64,000 nt of DNA, taken from NCBI RefSeq assembly GCF_031755915.1, contig NC_083388.1:27745001-27809000 (forward strand). The letters are read 5' to 3'. Source of the DNA: Ziziphus jujuba. Lineage: Eukaryota > Streptophyta > Magnoliopsida > Rosales > Rhamnaceae. Under the pieces are notes generated by a model. It made no database searches. It was not told the DNA's origin and worked only from the letters and a program-made list of their open reading frames with translations. Positions 13,201 to 27,830 of this stretch are shown here, one piece after another. Position numbers and translations under genes: made by a program. Positions within the stretch are counted from its first letter, which is position 1. The number at the start of each line of letters is the position of its first letter.

Positions 13201-15330
13201 CGCCTATTACTGATAACTAAAAAAAAAAAAACACTAGTTTATGTTGTTTAAATATTTTCACTGGTGATTTGATGCTGAAAGAAAATCAGATTGATGAAAG
13301 AGAAAGATTACACACACCAAAAAAAAAAAAATTATTTGCTAACAAGCGACGCATAAGTAGTTTTATGCGTCGCCTCTTACCATGATCTGAAAAAAAAAAT
13401 GTTAATTTAATAAGTTGCTTAAACATTTTCATAGGATATTTGATGTTGTAAGGAAAATCAGATTGAGTTAAAAAAAAACAAAAATAGATTATATTTCCTA
13501 ACAGACGATGTGGAAACATTTCTATGCGTCGCTTATTACTGATAACTTAAAAAAAAAAAACACAAGTTTATGTTGTTTAAATATTTTCATAGGTGATTTG
13601 ATGCTGAAAAAAAATAAGATTGATTAAACAGAAATATCACACACACAAAAAAAAAAAAATTATTTGCTAACAAGCGACGCATAAGTAGTTTTATGCATCA
13701 CCTCTTACCATGATTTAATAAAAAACTGTAAATTTAATAACTGTAAAATAAGATTTAATAAGTAGTTTTATGCGTCGCCTCTCACCATGATCTAAAAAAA
13801 AAAATGCTAACTTAATAAGTTGCTTAAATATTTTCACAGGATATTTGATGTTGTAAAGAAAATCAGATTGAATTAAAAAAAAACAAAAATAAATTATATT
13901 TCCTAACAGACGATGTGGAAACATTTCTATTCGTCACCTATTACTCATAACTTAAAAAAAAAAAAAAAACACTAGTTTATGATGTTTAAATATTTTCACT
14001 GGTGATTTGATGCTGAAAGAAAATCAGATTGATTAAACAGAAATATCACAAACAAAAAAAAAAATTACTTGCTAACAAACGACGCATAAGTAGTTTTATA
14101 CGGCACCTCTTACAATGATTTAAAAAAAAATGTTAATTTAATAAGTTGCTTAAATATTTCCACAGAATATTTGATGTTGAAAAGAAAATCAGATTAAGTT
14201 AAAAAAAAAAAAACACAAAAAAAGAAATTGTATTTGCTAATAGGCGACACGGAAACATTTTTATGCGTCGCCTATTACTGATAATGAAAAAAAAAACACT
14301 AGTTTACGTTGTTTAAATATTTTCACTGACGATTTGATACTGAAAGAAAATCAAATTGATTAAAGAAAAAGATTACACACCCAAAAAAAAAAAAATTATT
14401 TGCTAACAAGCGACGCATAAGTAGTTTTATGCTTTGCCTCTTACCATGATCTAAAAGAAAAAATGTTAATTTAATAAGTTGCTTAAATATTTTCATAGGA
14501 TACTTGATGTTGTAAAGAAAATCAGATTGAGTTAACAAAAAACAAAAATAAATTATATATCCTAACAGACGATGTGGAAACATTTCTATGCATTGCCTAT
14601 TACTGATAACTTAAAAAAAAAAAACACTAGTTTATGTTGTTTAAATATTTTCATTGGTGATTTGATGCTGAAAAAAAATCAGATTGATTAAATAGAAATA
14701 TCACACACACAAAAAAAAAAATTATTTGCTAACAAGCGACGCATAAGTAGTTTTATGCGTTGCCTCTTACCATGATTTTAAAAAAAATGTTAATTTAGGA
14801 AGTTGCTTAAATATTTCCACAGAATATTTGATGTTGTAAGGAAAATCAGATTAAGTTAAAAAAAAAAACACAAAAAGATATTGTATTTGCTAATAGGCGA
14901 CACGGAAACATTTTTATGCGTCGCCTATTACTGATAATGAAATAAAAAACACTAGTTTATGTTGTTTAAATATTTTCACCGATGATTTGATGCTGAAAGA
15001 AAATCAGATAGATTCAAGAGAAGATTACACACACAAAAAAAAAAAATTATTTGCTAACAAGCGACGCATAAGTAGTTTTATGCGTCGCCTCTTACCACGA
15101 TCTAAAAAAAAAATGTTAATTTAACAAGTTGCTTAAATATTTTCACAGGATATTTGATGTTGTAAAGAAAATCAGATTGAGTTAAAAAAAAAACAACAAT
15201 AAATTATATTTCCTAACAGACGATGTGGAAACATTTCTATGCGTCGCCTATTACTGATAACTAAAAAAAAAAAAAACACTAGTTTATGTTGTTGAAATAT
15301 TTTCACTGGTGATTTGATGCTGAAAGAAAA
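10240..15330 (+). repeat. 5.08 kb super-unit, copy 1
   Basis: Composed of a ~3035 bp block (about 10,251-13,285) and a ~2050 bp block (about 13,286-15,339) that follows the same order but lacks about 1 kb. Diagnostic features are the AACTGTAAAATAAGATTTA scar at ~10,705 and ~13,739 and a TTTATGCTTTGCC Y hairpin at ~11,390 and ~14,425. The block missing from the short version carries the GTGGAAATATTTC and GGAAAGATTTTT markers. Confidence 0.87.
10691..10740 (+). repeat. Deletion scar in the Y-to-Y unit
   Basis: After ACTGTAAATTTAATA comes the filler ACTGTAAAATAAGATTTAAT and then AAGTAGTTTTATGCG of the next Y hairpin, whose left arm is lost. The two GTAG loops lie 77 bases apart instead of ~165. 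The scar recurs at ~13,725-13,775, ~15,770-15,820 and ~18,807-18,857, marking copies of one ancestral unit. Confidence 0.85.
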
Positions 15331-18300
15331 TCAGATTGATTAAAGAGAAAGATTACACACACAAAAAAAAAAAAAATTATTTGCTAACAAGCGACGCATA
15401 AGTAGTTTTATGCGTCGCCTCTTACCATGATCTGAAAAAAAAAATGTTAATTTAATAAGTTGCTTAAACATTTTCATAGGATATTTGATGTTGTAAGGAA
15501 AATCAGATTGAGTTAAAAAAAAACAAAAATAGATTATATTTCCTAACAGACGATGTGGAAACATTTCTATGCGTCGCTTATTACTGATAACTTAAAAAAA
15601 AAAAACACAAGTTTATGTTGTTTAAATATTTTCATAGGTGATTTGATGCTGAAAAAAAATAAGATTGATTAAACAGAAATATCACACACACAAAAAAAAA
15701 AAATTTATTTGCTAACAAGCGACGCATAAGTAGTTTTATGCATCACCTCTTACCATGATTTAATAAAAAACTGTAAATTTAATAACTGTAAAATAAGATT
15801 TAATAAGTAGTTTTATGCGTCGCCTCTCACCATGATCTAAAAAAAAAAATGCTAACTTAATAAGTTGCTTCAATATTTTCACAGGATATTTGATGTTGTA
15901 AAGAAAATCAGATTGAATTAAAAAAAAACAAAAATAAATTATATTTCCTAACAGACGATGTGGAAACATTTTTATTCGTCACCTATTACTGATAACTTAA
16001 AAAAAAAAAAAAAAAAACACTAGTTTATGATGTTTAAATATTTTCACTGGTGATTTGATGCTGAAAGAAAATCAGATTGATTAAACAGAAATATCACAAA
16101 CAAAAAAAAAATTACTTGCTAACAAACGACGCATAAGTAGTTTTATACGGCACCTCTTACAATGATTTAAAAAAAAATGTTAATTTAATAAGTTGCTTAA
16201 ATATTTCCACAGAATATTTGATGTTGAAAAGAAAATCAGATTAAGTTAAAAAAAAAAAAACACAAAAAAAGAAATTGTATTTGCTAATAGGCGACACGGA
16301 AACATTTTTATGCGTCGCCTATTACTGATAATGAAAAAAAAAACACTAGTTTACGTTGTTTAAATATTTTCACTGACGATTTGATGCTGAAAGAAAATCA
16401 AATTGATTAAAGAAAAAGATTACACACCCAAAAAAAAAAAAATTATTTGCTAACAAGCGACGCATAAGTAGTTTTATGCTTTGCCTCTTACCATGATCTA
16501 AAACAAAAAATGTTAATTTAATAAGTTGCTTAAATATTTTCATAGGATACTTGATGTTGTAAAGAAAATCAGATTGAGTTAAAAAAAAACAAAAATAAAT
16601 TATATTTCCTAACAGACGATGTGGAAACATTTCTATGCGTCGCCTATTACTGATAACTTAAAAAAAAAAAAACACTAGTTTATGTTGTTTAAATATTTTC
16701 ATTGGTGATTTGATGCTGAAAAAAAATCAGATTGATTAAATAGAAATATCACACATACAAAAAAAAAATTATTTGCTAACAAGCGACGCATAAGTAGTTT
16801 TATGCGTTGCCTCATACCATGATTTTAAAAAAAATGTTAATTTAGGAAGTTGCTTAAATATTTCCATAGAATATTTGATGTTGTAAGGAAAATCAGATTA
16901 AGTTAAAAAAAAAACACAAAAAGATATTGTATTTGCTAATAGGCGACACGGAAACATTTTTATGCGTCGCCTATTACTGATAATGAAATAAAAAACACTA
17001 GTTTATGTTGTTTAAATATTTTCACCGATGATTTGATGCTGAAAGAAAATCAGATAGATTCAAGAGAAGATTACACACACAAAAAAAAAAAAAATTATTT
17101 GCTAACAAGCGACGCATAAGTAGTTTTATGCGTCGCCTCTTACCACGATCTAAAAAAAAAATGTTAATTTAACAAGTTGCTTAAATATTTTCACAGGATA
17201 TTTGATGTTGTAAGGAAAATCAGATTAAGTTAAAAAAAAAAAACACAAAAAGAAATTGTATTTGCTAATAGGCGACACGGAAACATTTTTATGCGTCGCC
17301 TATTACTGATAACTAAAAAAAAAAAGAAACACTAGTTTATGTTGTTGAAATATTTTCACTGGTGATTTGATGCTGAAAGAAAATCAGATTGATTAAAGAG
17401 AAAGATTACACACACCAAAAAAAAAAAAAATTATTTGCTAACAAGCGACGCATAAGTAGTTTTATGCGTCGCCTCTTACCATGATCTAAAAAAAAAAATG
17501 TAAATTTAATAAGTTGCTTAAATATTTTCACAGGATATTTGATGTTGTAAAAAAAATCAGATTTAGTAAAAAAAAACAAAAATAAATTATATTTCCTAAC
17601 AGACGATGTGGAAATATTTCTATGCCTCGCCTATTAATGATAACTTAAAAAAAAAAACACTAGTTTATGTTGTTAAAATATTTTCATTGGTGATTTGATG
17701 CTGAAAGAAAATCAGGTTGATTAAACAGAAATATCAAACACAAAAAAAAAAAAAATTATTTGTTAACAAGCGACGCATAAGTAGTTTTATGCGTTTCCTC
17801 TTACCATGATTTAAAAAAAAAATGTTAATCTAATAAGTTGCTTAAATATTTCCACAGAATATTTGATGTTGTAAAGAAAATCAGATTCAGTTAAAAATAA
17901 AAAACACATAAAAAGAAATTGTATTTGCTAATAGGCGACACGGAAAGATTTTTATGCGTCGCCTACTACGGATAATAAAAAAAAAACACTAGTTTATGTT
18001 GTTTAAATATTTTCACTGATGATTTGATGCTGAAAGAAAATCAGATAGATTAAGGAGAAAGATTACACACACAAAAAAAAAAAAAATTATTTGCTAACAA
18101 GCGACGCATAAGTAGTTTTATGCGTCACCTCTTACCATGATCTAAAAACAAATGTTAATTTAATAAGTTGCTTAAATATTTTCACAGGATATTTGATGTT
18201 GTAAAGAAAATCAAATTCAGTTAAAAAAAGACAAAAATAAATTATATTTCCTAATAGATGATGTGGAAACATTTCTATGCGTCGCCTATTACTGATAACT

Positions 18301-20430
18301 AAAAAAAAAAAAACACTAGTTTATGTTGTTTAAATATTTTCACTGGTGATTTGATGCTGAAAGAAAATCAGATTGATGAAAGAGAAAGATTACACACACC
18401 AAAAAAAAAAAAATTATTTGCTAACAAGCGACGCATAAGTAGTTTTATGCGTCGCCTCTTACCATGATCTGAAAAAAAAAATGTTAATTTAATAAGTTGC
18501 TTAAACATTTTCATAGGATATTTGATGGTGTAAGGAAAATCAGATTGAGTTAAAAAAAAACAAAAATAAATTATATTTCCTAACAGACGATGTGGAAACA
18601 TTTCTATGCGTCGCTTATTACTGATAACTTAAAAAAAAAAAACACAAGTTTATGTTGTTTAAATATTTTCATAGGTGATTTGATGCTGAAAAAAAATAAG
18701 ATTGATTAAACAGAAATATCACACACACAAAAAAAAAAAAATTATTTGCTAACAAGCGACGCATAACTAGTTTTATGCATCACCTCTTACCATGATTTAA
18801 TAAAAAACTGTAAATTTAATAACTGTAAAATAAGATTTAATAAGTAGTTTTATGCGTCGCCTCTCACCATGATCTAAAAAAAAAAATGCTAACTTAATAA
18901 GTTGCTTAAATATTTTCACAGGATATTTGATGTTGTAAAGAAAATCAGATTGAATTAAAAAAAAACAAAAATAAATTATATTTCCTAACAGACGATGTGG
19001 AAACATTTCTATTCGTCACCTATTACTGATAACTTAAAAAAAAAAAAAAACACTAGTTTATGATGTTTAAATATTTTCACTGGTGATTTGAAGCTGAAAG
19101 AAAATCAGATTGATTAAACAAAAATTTCACAAACAAAAAAAAAAATTACTTGCTAACAAACGACGCATAAGTAGTTTTATACGGCACCTCTTACAATGAT
19201 TTAAAAAAAAATGTTAATTTAATAAGTTGCTTAAATATTTCCACAGAATATTTGATGTTGAAAAGAAAATCAGATTAAGTTAAAAAAAAAAAAACACAAA
19301 AAAAGAAATTGTATTTGCTAATAGGCGACACGGAAACATTTTTATGCGTCGCCTATTACTGATAATGAAAAAAAAAACACTAGTTTACGTTGTTTAAATA
19401 TTTTCACTGACGATTTGATGCTGAAAGAAAATCAAATTGATTAAAGAAAAAGATTACACACCCAAAAAAAAAAAAATTATTTGCTAACAAGCGACGCATA
19501 AGTAGTTTTATGCTTTGCCTCTTACCATGATCTAAAAGAAAAAATGTTAATTTAATAAGTTGCTTAAATATTTTCATAGGATACTTGATGTTGTAAAGAA
19601 AATCAGATTGAGTTAACAAAAAACAAAAATAAATTATATATCCTAACAGACGATGTGGAAACATTTCTATGCGTCACCTATTACTGATAACTTAAAAAAA
19701 AAAAAACACTAGTTTATGTTGTTTAAATATTTTCATTGGTGATTTGATGCTGAAAAAAAATCAGATTGATTAAATAGAAATATCACACACACAAAAAAAA
19801 AAATTATTTGCTAACAAGCGACGCATAAGTAGTTTTATGCGTTGCCTCTTACCATGATTTTAAAAAAAATGTTAATTTAGGAAGTTGCTTAAATATTTCC
19901 ACAGAATATTTGATGTTGTAAGGAAAATCAGATTAAGTTAAAAAAAAAAACACAAAAAGATATTGTATTTGCTAATAGGCGACACGGAAACATTTTTATG
20001 CGTCGCCTATTACTGATAATGAAATAAAAAACACTAGTTTATGTTGTTTAAATATTTTCACCGATGATTTGATGCTGAAAGAAAATCAGATAGATTCAAG
20101 AGAAGACTACACACACAAAAAAAAAAAATTATTTGCTAACAAGCGACGCATAAGTAGTTTTATGCGTCGCCTCTTACCACGATCTAAAAAAAAAATGTTA
20201 ATTTAACAAGTTGCTTAAATATTTTCACAGGATATTTGATGTTGTAAAGAAAATCAGATTGAGTTAAAAAAAAAACAACAATAAATTATATTTCCTAACA
20301 GACGATGTGGAAACATTTCTATGCGTCGCCTATTACTGATAACTAAAAAAAAAAAAAACACTAGTTTATGTTGTTGAAATATTTTCACTGGTGATTTGAT
20401 GCTGAAAGAAAATCAGATTGATTAAAGAGA
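15331..20430 (+). repeat. 5.08 kb super-unit, copy 2
   Basis: Repeats copy 1 at an offset of 5082-5089 bp, with the same long-then-short order: blocks about 15,340-18,367 and 18,368-20,430. The scar recurs at ~15,785 and ~18,822. Similarity stops near 20,510, where ATTTAATGTTG and other changes appear. Confidence 0.87.
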
Positions 20431-23400
20431 AAGATTACACACACAAAAAAAAAAAAAATTATTTGCTAACAAGCGACGCATAAGTAGTTTTATGCGTCGC
20501 CTCTTACCATGATCTAAAAAAAAATGTTAATTTAATAAGTTGCTTAAATATTTTCATAGGATATTTAATGTTGTAAAGAAAATCAGATTGAGTTAAAAAA
20601 AAACAAAAATAAATTATATTTCCAAACAGACGATGTGGAAACATTTCTATGCATCGCCTATTACTGATAATTTAAAAAAAAAAAACACTAGTTTATGTTG
20701 TTTAAATATTTTCATTGCTGATTTCATGCTGAAAAAAAATCAGATTGATTAAAAAGAAATATCACACACACAAAAAAAAAATTATTTGCTAACAAGCGAC
20801 GCATAAGTAGTTTTATGCGTTGCCTCTTTCCATGATTTAAAAAAAAAATGTTAATTTAAGAAGTTGCTTAAATATTTCCACAGAATATTTGATGTTGTAA
20901 GGAAAATCAGATTAAGTTAAAAAAAAAAACACAAAAAGAAATTGTATTTGCTAATAGGCGACACGGAAACATTTTTATGCGTCGCCTATTACTGATAATG
21001 AAAATAAAAACACTAGTTTTTGTTGTTTAAATATTTTCACTGATTATTTGATGTTGAAAGAAAATCAGATTGATTAAGGAGAAAGATTACACACACAAAA
21101 ACAAAAAAAAAATTATTTGCTAACAAGCGACGCATAAGTAGTTTTATGCGTCGCCTCTTACCGTGATCTAAAAAAAAATGTTAATTTAATAAGTTGCTTA
21201 AATATTTTCATAGGATATTTGATGTTGTAAAGAAAATCAGATTGAGTTAAAAAAAATACAAAAATAAATTATATTTCCTAACAGACGATGTGGAAACATT
21301 TTTATGCGTCGCCTAGTACTGATAATAAAAAAAAAAACACTAGTTTATGTTGCTTAAATATTTTCACCGATGATTTGATGCTGAAACAAAATCAGATACA
21401 TTCAAGAGAAAGATTACACACAAAAAAAAAAAAAATATTATTTGCTAACAAGCGACGCATAAGTAGTTTTATGCGTCGCCTCTTACGATGATCTAAAATA
21501 AAAATGTTAATTTAACAAGTTGCTTAAATATTTTCACAGGATATTTGATGTTGTAAAGAAAATCAGATTGAGATAAAAAAAAAACAAAAATAAATTATAT
21601 TTCCTAACAGACGATGTGGAAACATTTCTATGCGTCGCTTATTACTGATAACTAAAAAAAAAAAAAACACTAGTTTATGTTGTTGAAATATTTTCACTGG
21701 TGATTTGATGCTGAAAGAAAATCAGATTGATTAAAGAGAAAGATTACACACACCAAAAAAAAAATTATTTGCTAACAAGCGACGCATAAGTAGTTTTATG
21801 CGTCGCCTCTTGCCATGATCTAAAAAAAAAATGTTAATTTAATAAGTTGCTTAAATATTTTCACATGATATTTGATGTTGTAAAAAAAATCAGATTGAGT
21901 AAAAAAAAACAAAAATAAATTATATTTCCTAACACACGATGTGGAAACATTTCTATGCCTCGCCTATTAATGATAACTTAAAAAAAAAAACATTAGTTTA
22001 TGTTGTTTAAATATTTTCATTGGTGATTTGATGCTGAAGGAAAATCAGATTGATTAAACAGAAATATCACACAAAAAAAAAAAATTATTTGCTAACAAGC
22101 GACGCATAAGTAGTTTTATGCGTTGCCTCTTGCCATGATTTTAAAAAAAATGTTAATCTAATAAGTTGCTTAAATATTTCCACAGAATATTTGATGTTGT
22201 AAGGAAAATCAGATTAAGTTAAAAAAAAAACACAAAAAGAAATTGTATTTGCTAATAGGCGACACAGAAACATTTTTATGCGTCGCCTATTACTGATGAT
22301 GAAAAAAAAAAAAACACTAGTTTATGTTGTTTAAATATTTTCACTGATGATTTGATGTTGAAAGAAAATCAGATTGATTAAGGAGAAAGATTACACACAC
22401 AAAAACAAAAAAAAAAATTATTTGCTAACAAGCGACGCATAAGTAGTTTTATGCGTCGCCTCTTACCATGATTTAAAAAAAAAATGTTAATTTAATAAGT
22501 TGCTTAAATATTTTCACATGATATTTGATGTTGTAAAGAAAATCAGATTCAGTTAAAAAAAAACAAAAATAAATTATATTTCCTAACAGATGATGTGGAA
22601 ACATTTCTATGCGTCACCTATTACTGATAACTTAAAAAAAAAAAAAAAACACTAGTTTATGATGTTTAAATATTTTCACTGGTGATTTGATGCTGAAAGA
22701 AAATCAGATTGATTAAACAGAAATATCACAAACAAAAGAAAAAATTACTTGCTAACAAACGACGCATAAGTAGTTTTATACGGCACCTCTTACAATGATT
22801 TAAAAAAAAATGTTAATTTAATAAGTTGCTTAAATAATTCCACAGAATATTTGATGTTGTAAAGAAAATCAGATTAAGTTAAAAAAAAAAAACACAAAAA
22901 AAGAAATTGTATTTGCTAGTAGGCGACACGGAAACATTTTTATGCGTCGCCTATTACTGATAATGAAAAAAAAAACACTAGTTTACGTTGTTTAAATATT
23001 TTCACTGACGATTTGATGCTGAAAGAAAATCAAATTGATTAAAGAAAAAGATTACACACCCAAAAAAAAAAATTATTTGCTAACAAGCGACGCATAAGTA
23101 GTTTGATGCTTTGCCTCTTACCATGATCTGAAAAAAAAAATGTTAATTTAATAAGTTGCTTAAATATTTTCATAGGATACTTGATGTTGTAAAGAAAATC
23201 AGATTGAGTTAAAAAAAAACAAAAATAAATTATATTTCCTAATAGACGATGTGGAAACATTTCTATGCGTCGCCTATTACTGATAACTTAAAAAAAAAAA
23301 ACACTAGTTTATGTTGTTTAAATATTTTCATTGGTGATTTGATGCTGAAAAAAAATCAGATTGATTAAATAGAAATATCACACACACAAAAAAAAAATTA

Positions 23401-25235
23401 TTTGCTAACAAGCGACGCATAAGTAGTTTTATGCGTTGCCTCTTACCATGATTTTAAAAAAAATGTTAATTTAGGAAGTTGCTTAAATATTTCCACAGAA
23501 TATTTGATGTTGTAAGGAAAATCAGATTAAGTTAAAAAAAAAAAACAAAAAGATATTGTATTTCCTAATAGGCGACACGGAAACATTTTTATGCGTCGCC
23601 TATTACTGATAATGAAATAAAAAACACTAGTTTATGTTGTTTAAATATTTTCACCGATGATTTGATGCTGAAAGAAAATCAGATAGATTCAAGAGAAGAT
23701 TACACACACAGAAAAAAAAAAAAATTTTATTTGCTAACAAGCGACGCATAAGTAGTTTTATGCATCGCCTCTTACCACGATCTAAAAAAAAAATGTTAAT
23801 TTAACAAGTTGCTTAAATATTTTCACAGGATATTTGATGTTGTAAAGAAAATCAGATTGAGTAAAAAAAAAAACAACAATAAATTATATTTCCTAACAGA
23901 CGATGTGGAAACATTTCTATGCTTCGCCTATTATTGATAACTAAAAAAAAAAAAAAACACTAGTTTATGTTGTTTAAATATTTTCATTGGTGATTTGATG
24001 CTGAAAGAAAATCAGATTGATGAAAGAGAAAGATTACACACACCAAAAAAAAAAAAATTATTTGCTAACAAGCGACGCATAAGTAGTTTAATGCGTCGCC
24101 TCTTACCAAGATCTAAAAAAAAAAATGTTAATTTAATAAGTTGCTTAAATATTTTCACAGGATATTTGATGTTGTAAAGAAAATCAGATTCAGTTAAAAA
24201 AAAACAAAAATAAATTATATTTCCTAACAGATGATGTGGAAACATTTCTATGCGTCGCCTATTATTGATAACTAAAGAAACAAAAAAAGACTAGTTTATG
24301 TTGTTTAAATATTTTCACTGGTGATTTGATGCTGAAAGAAAATCAGATTTATTAAGCAGAAATAGCACACACAAAAAAAAAAAAAAAATTATTTGCTAAC
24401 AAGCGACGCATAAGTAGTTTTATGTGTCGCCTCTTACCATGATCTGAAAAAAAAATGTTAATTTAATAAGTTGCTTAAATATTTTCATAGGATATTTGAT
24501 GTTGTAAATTATATCAGATTGAGTAAAAAAAAAACAAAAATAAATTATATTTCCTAACAGACGATGTCGAAACATTTTTATGCGTCGCCTAGTACTGATA
24601 ATAAAAAAAAAAACACTAGTTTATGTTGTTTAAATATTTTCACTGATGATTTGATGCTGAAAGAAAATTAGATAGATTCAAGAGAAAGATTACACACACA
24701 AAAAAAAAAAAAAATTATTTGCTAACAAGCGATCGCCTCTTACCATGATCTAAAATAAAAATGTTAATTTAACAAGTTGCTTAAATATTTTCACAGGATA
24801 TTTGATGTTGTAAAGAAAATCAGATTGAGATAAAAAAAAAACAAAAATAAATTATATTTCCTAACAGACGATGTGGAAACATTTCTATGCGTCGCTTATT
24901 ACTGATAACTAAAAAAAAAAAAAATACTAGTTTATGTTGTTGAAATATTTTCACTGGTGATTTGATGCTGAAAGAAAATCAGATTGATTAAAGAGAAAGA
25001 TTACACACACCAAAAAAAAAAAAAATTATTTGCTAACAAGCGACGCATAAGTAGTTTTATGCATCGCCTCTTACCATGATCTAAAAAAAAAATGTTAATT
25101 TAATAAGTTGCTTAAATATTTTCACATGATATTTGATGTTGTAAAGAAAATCAGATTCAGTTAAAATAAACAAAAATAAATTATATTTCCTAACAGATGA
25201 TGTGGAAACATTTCTATGCGTCGCCTATTATTGAA
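20431..25235 (+). repeat. Mixed dimers with a displaced 1.3 kb copy
   Basis: Ordinary X-Y dimers. 22,612-~23,900 repeats 19,013-~20,300 at an offset near 3.6 kb, with the same CGTCACCTATTACTG, TTATGATGTTTAAAT and ACTTGCTAACAAACGACGC markers but without the deletion scar upstream. The first hairpin-tip deletion lies at 24,729. No gene was seen. Confidence 0.8.
24729..24736. other. Hairpin-tip deletion (GCGATCGC)
   Basis: The Y hairpin is reduced to GCGATCGC. Relative to the intact form exactly 20 bases centred on the dyad are missing: ten from the left (7 stem, 3 loop) and ten from the right (3 loop, 7 stem). The flanks CTAACAA and CTCTTACC are unchanged. Confidence 0.9.
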
Positions 25236-26160
25236 ACTAAAAAAAAAAAAAAACACTAGTTTATGTTGTTTAAATATTTTCACTGGTGATTTGATGCTGA
25301 AAGAAAATCAGATTGATTAAAGAGAAAGATTACACACAACAAAAAAAAAAAAAAATTATTTGCTAACAAGCGACGCATAAGTAGTTTTATGCGTCGCCTC
25401 TTACCATGATCTAAAAAAAAAATGTTAATTTAATAAGTTGCTTAAATATTTTCACAGGATATTTGATGTTGTAAAGAAAATCAGATTCAGTTAAAAAAAA
25501 ACAAAAATAAATTATATTTCCTAACAGATGATGTGGAAACATTTCTATGCGTCGCCAATTATTGATAACTAAAAAAACAAAAAAACACTAGTTTATGTTG
25601 TTTAAATATTTTCACTGGTGATTAGATGCTGAAAGAAAATCAGATTTATTAAACAAAAATATCACACACAAAAAAAAAAAAAATTATTTGCTAACAAGCG
25701 ACGCATAAGTAGTTTTAATGCGTCCCCTCTTACCATGATCTAAAATAAAAATGTTAATTTAACAAGTTGCTTAAATATTTTCACAGGATATTTGATGTTG
25801 TAAAGAAAATCAGATTGAGATAAAAAAAAAACAAAAATAAATTATATTTCCTAACAGACGATGTGGAAACATTTCTATGCGTCGCTTATTACTGATAACT
25901 AAAAAAAAAAAAATACTAGTTTATGTTGTTGAAATATTGTCACTGGTGATTTGATGCTGAAAGAAAATCAGATTGATTAAAGAGAAAGATTACACACACC
26001 AATAAAAAAAAAATTTATTTGCTAACAAGCGACGCATAAGTAGTTTAATGCGTCGCCTCTTACCATGATCTAAAAAAAAAAAATGTTAATTTAATAAGTT
26101 GCTTAAATATTTTCATAGGATATTTGATGTTGTAAAGAATATCAGATTGAGTCAAAAAAA
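25236..26160 (+). repeat. Partial copy of the 2.94 kb repeat
   Basis: Matches ~28,190-29,050 and ~31,130-32,000. The marker GTCGCCAATTATTG followed by GATTAGATGCTG occurs at 25,551, 28,502 and 31,446, giving spacings of 2951 and 2944 bp. Confidence 0.85.
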
Positions 26161-27830
26161 AACAAAAATAAATTATATTTCCTAATAGACGATGTGGAAA
26201 CATTTCTATGCGTCGCCTATTATTGATAACTAAAAAAAAAAAAAAACACTAGTTTATGTTGTTTAAATATTTTCATTGGTGATTTGATGCTGAAAGAAAA
26301 TCAGATTGGTTAACGAGAAAGATTACACACACCAAAAAAAAAAAGAAAATTATTTGCTAACAAGCGACGCATAAGTAGTTTTATGCGTCGCCTCTTACCA
26401 TGATCTGAAAAAAAAATGTTAATTTAATAAGTTGCTTAAATATTTTCATAGGATATTTGATGTTGTAAAGAATATCAGATTGAATTAAAAAAAACAAAAA
26501 TAAATTATATTTCCTAATAGACGATGTGGAAACATTTCTATGCGTCGCCTATTCATGATAACTTAAAAAAAAAAAAAACACTAGTTTATGTTGTTTAAAT
26601 ATTTTCATTGGTGATTTGATGCTGATAGAAAATCAGATTGATTAAATAGAAATATCACATACAAAAAAAAAAATTTATTTGCTAACAAGCGACGCATAAG
26701 TAGTTTTATGCGTTGCCTCTTACCATGATTTTAAAAAAAATGATAATTTAATAAGTTGCTTAAATATTTCCACAGAATATTTGATGTTGTAAAGAAAATC
26801 AGATTAAGTTAAAAAAAAAAACACAAAAAAAGAAATTGTATTTGCTAACAGACGATGTCGAAACATTTTTATGCGTCGCCTAGTACTGATAATAAAAAAA
26901 AAAACACTAGTTTATGTTGTTTAAATATTTTCACTGATGATTTGATGCTGAAAGAAAATTAGATAGATTCAAGAGAAAGATTACACACACAAAAAAAAAA
27001 AAAAAAATTATTTGCTAACAAGCGATCGCCTCTTACCATGATCTAAAAAAAAAAAATGTTAATTTAATAAGTTGCTTAAATATTTTCATAGGATATTTGA
27101 TGTTGTAAAGAATATCAGATTGAGTCAAAAAAAAACAAAAATAAATTATATTTCCTAATAGACGATGTGGAAACATTTCTATGCGTCGCCTATTATTGAT
27201 AACTAAAAAAAAAACAAAACACTAGTTTATGTTGTTTAAATATTTTCATTGGTGATTTGATGCTGAAAGAAAATCAGATTGGTTAACGAGAAAGATTACA
27301 CACACCAAAAAAAAAAAGAAAATTATTTGCTAACAAGCGACGCATAAGTAGTTTTATGCGTCGCCTCTTACCATGATCTGAAAAAAAAATGTTAATTTAA
27401 TAAGTTGCTTAAATATTTTCATAGGATATTTGATGTTGTAAAGAATATCAGATTGAATTAAAAAAAACAAAAATAAATTATATTTCCTAATAGACGATGT
27501 GGAAACATTTCTATGCCTCGCCTATTCATGATAACTTAAAAAAAAAAAAAACACTAGTTTATGTTGTTTAAATATTTTCATTGGTGATTTGATGCTGATA
27601 GAAAATCAGATTGATTAAATAGAAATATCACATACAAAAAAAAAAATTTATTTGCTAACAAGCGACGCATAAGTAGTTTTATGCGTTGCCTCTTACCATG
27701 ATTTTAAAAAAAATGATAATTTAATAAGTTGCTTAAATATTTCCACAGAATATTTGATGTTGTAAAGAAAATCAGATTAAGTTAAAAAAAAAAACACAAA
27801 AAAAGAAATTGTATTTGCTAATACGCAACA
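26060..27830 (+). repeat. 973 bp tandem duplication
   Basis: TCAGATTGGTTAACGAG occurs at 26,301 and 27,274, and flanking sequence matches over the whole 973 bp (six halves). Both copies share GATGCTGATAGAAAATC and AAAATGATAATTTAATAAG. The segment ~27,370-28,090 is repeated again at ~36,880-37,602. Confidence 0.86.
27022..27029. other. Hairpin-tip deletion (GCGATCGC), second copy
   Basis: Same deletion at the same place in the repeat, 170 bases after an ACGATGTCGAAAC marker, as in the copy at 24,729. Confidence 0.9.

Noticed and set aside
3368..24177. Plus-strand open frames at 3368-3577, 21288-21491 and 23995-24177
   Set aside because: They are lysine-rich translations of A-tracts and satellite sequence, each dependent on chance tract lengths in that copy.
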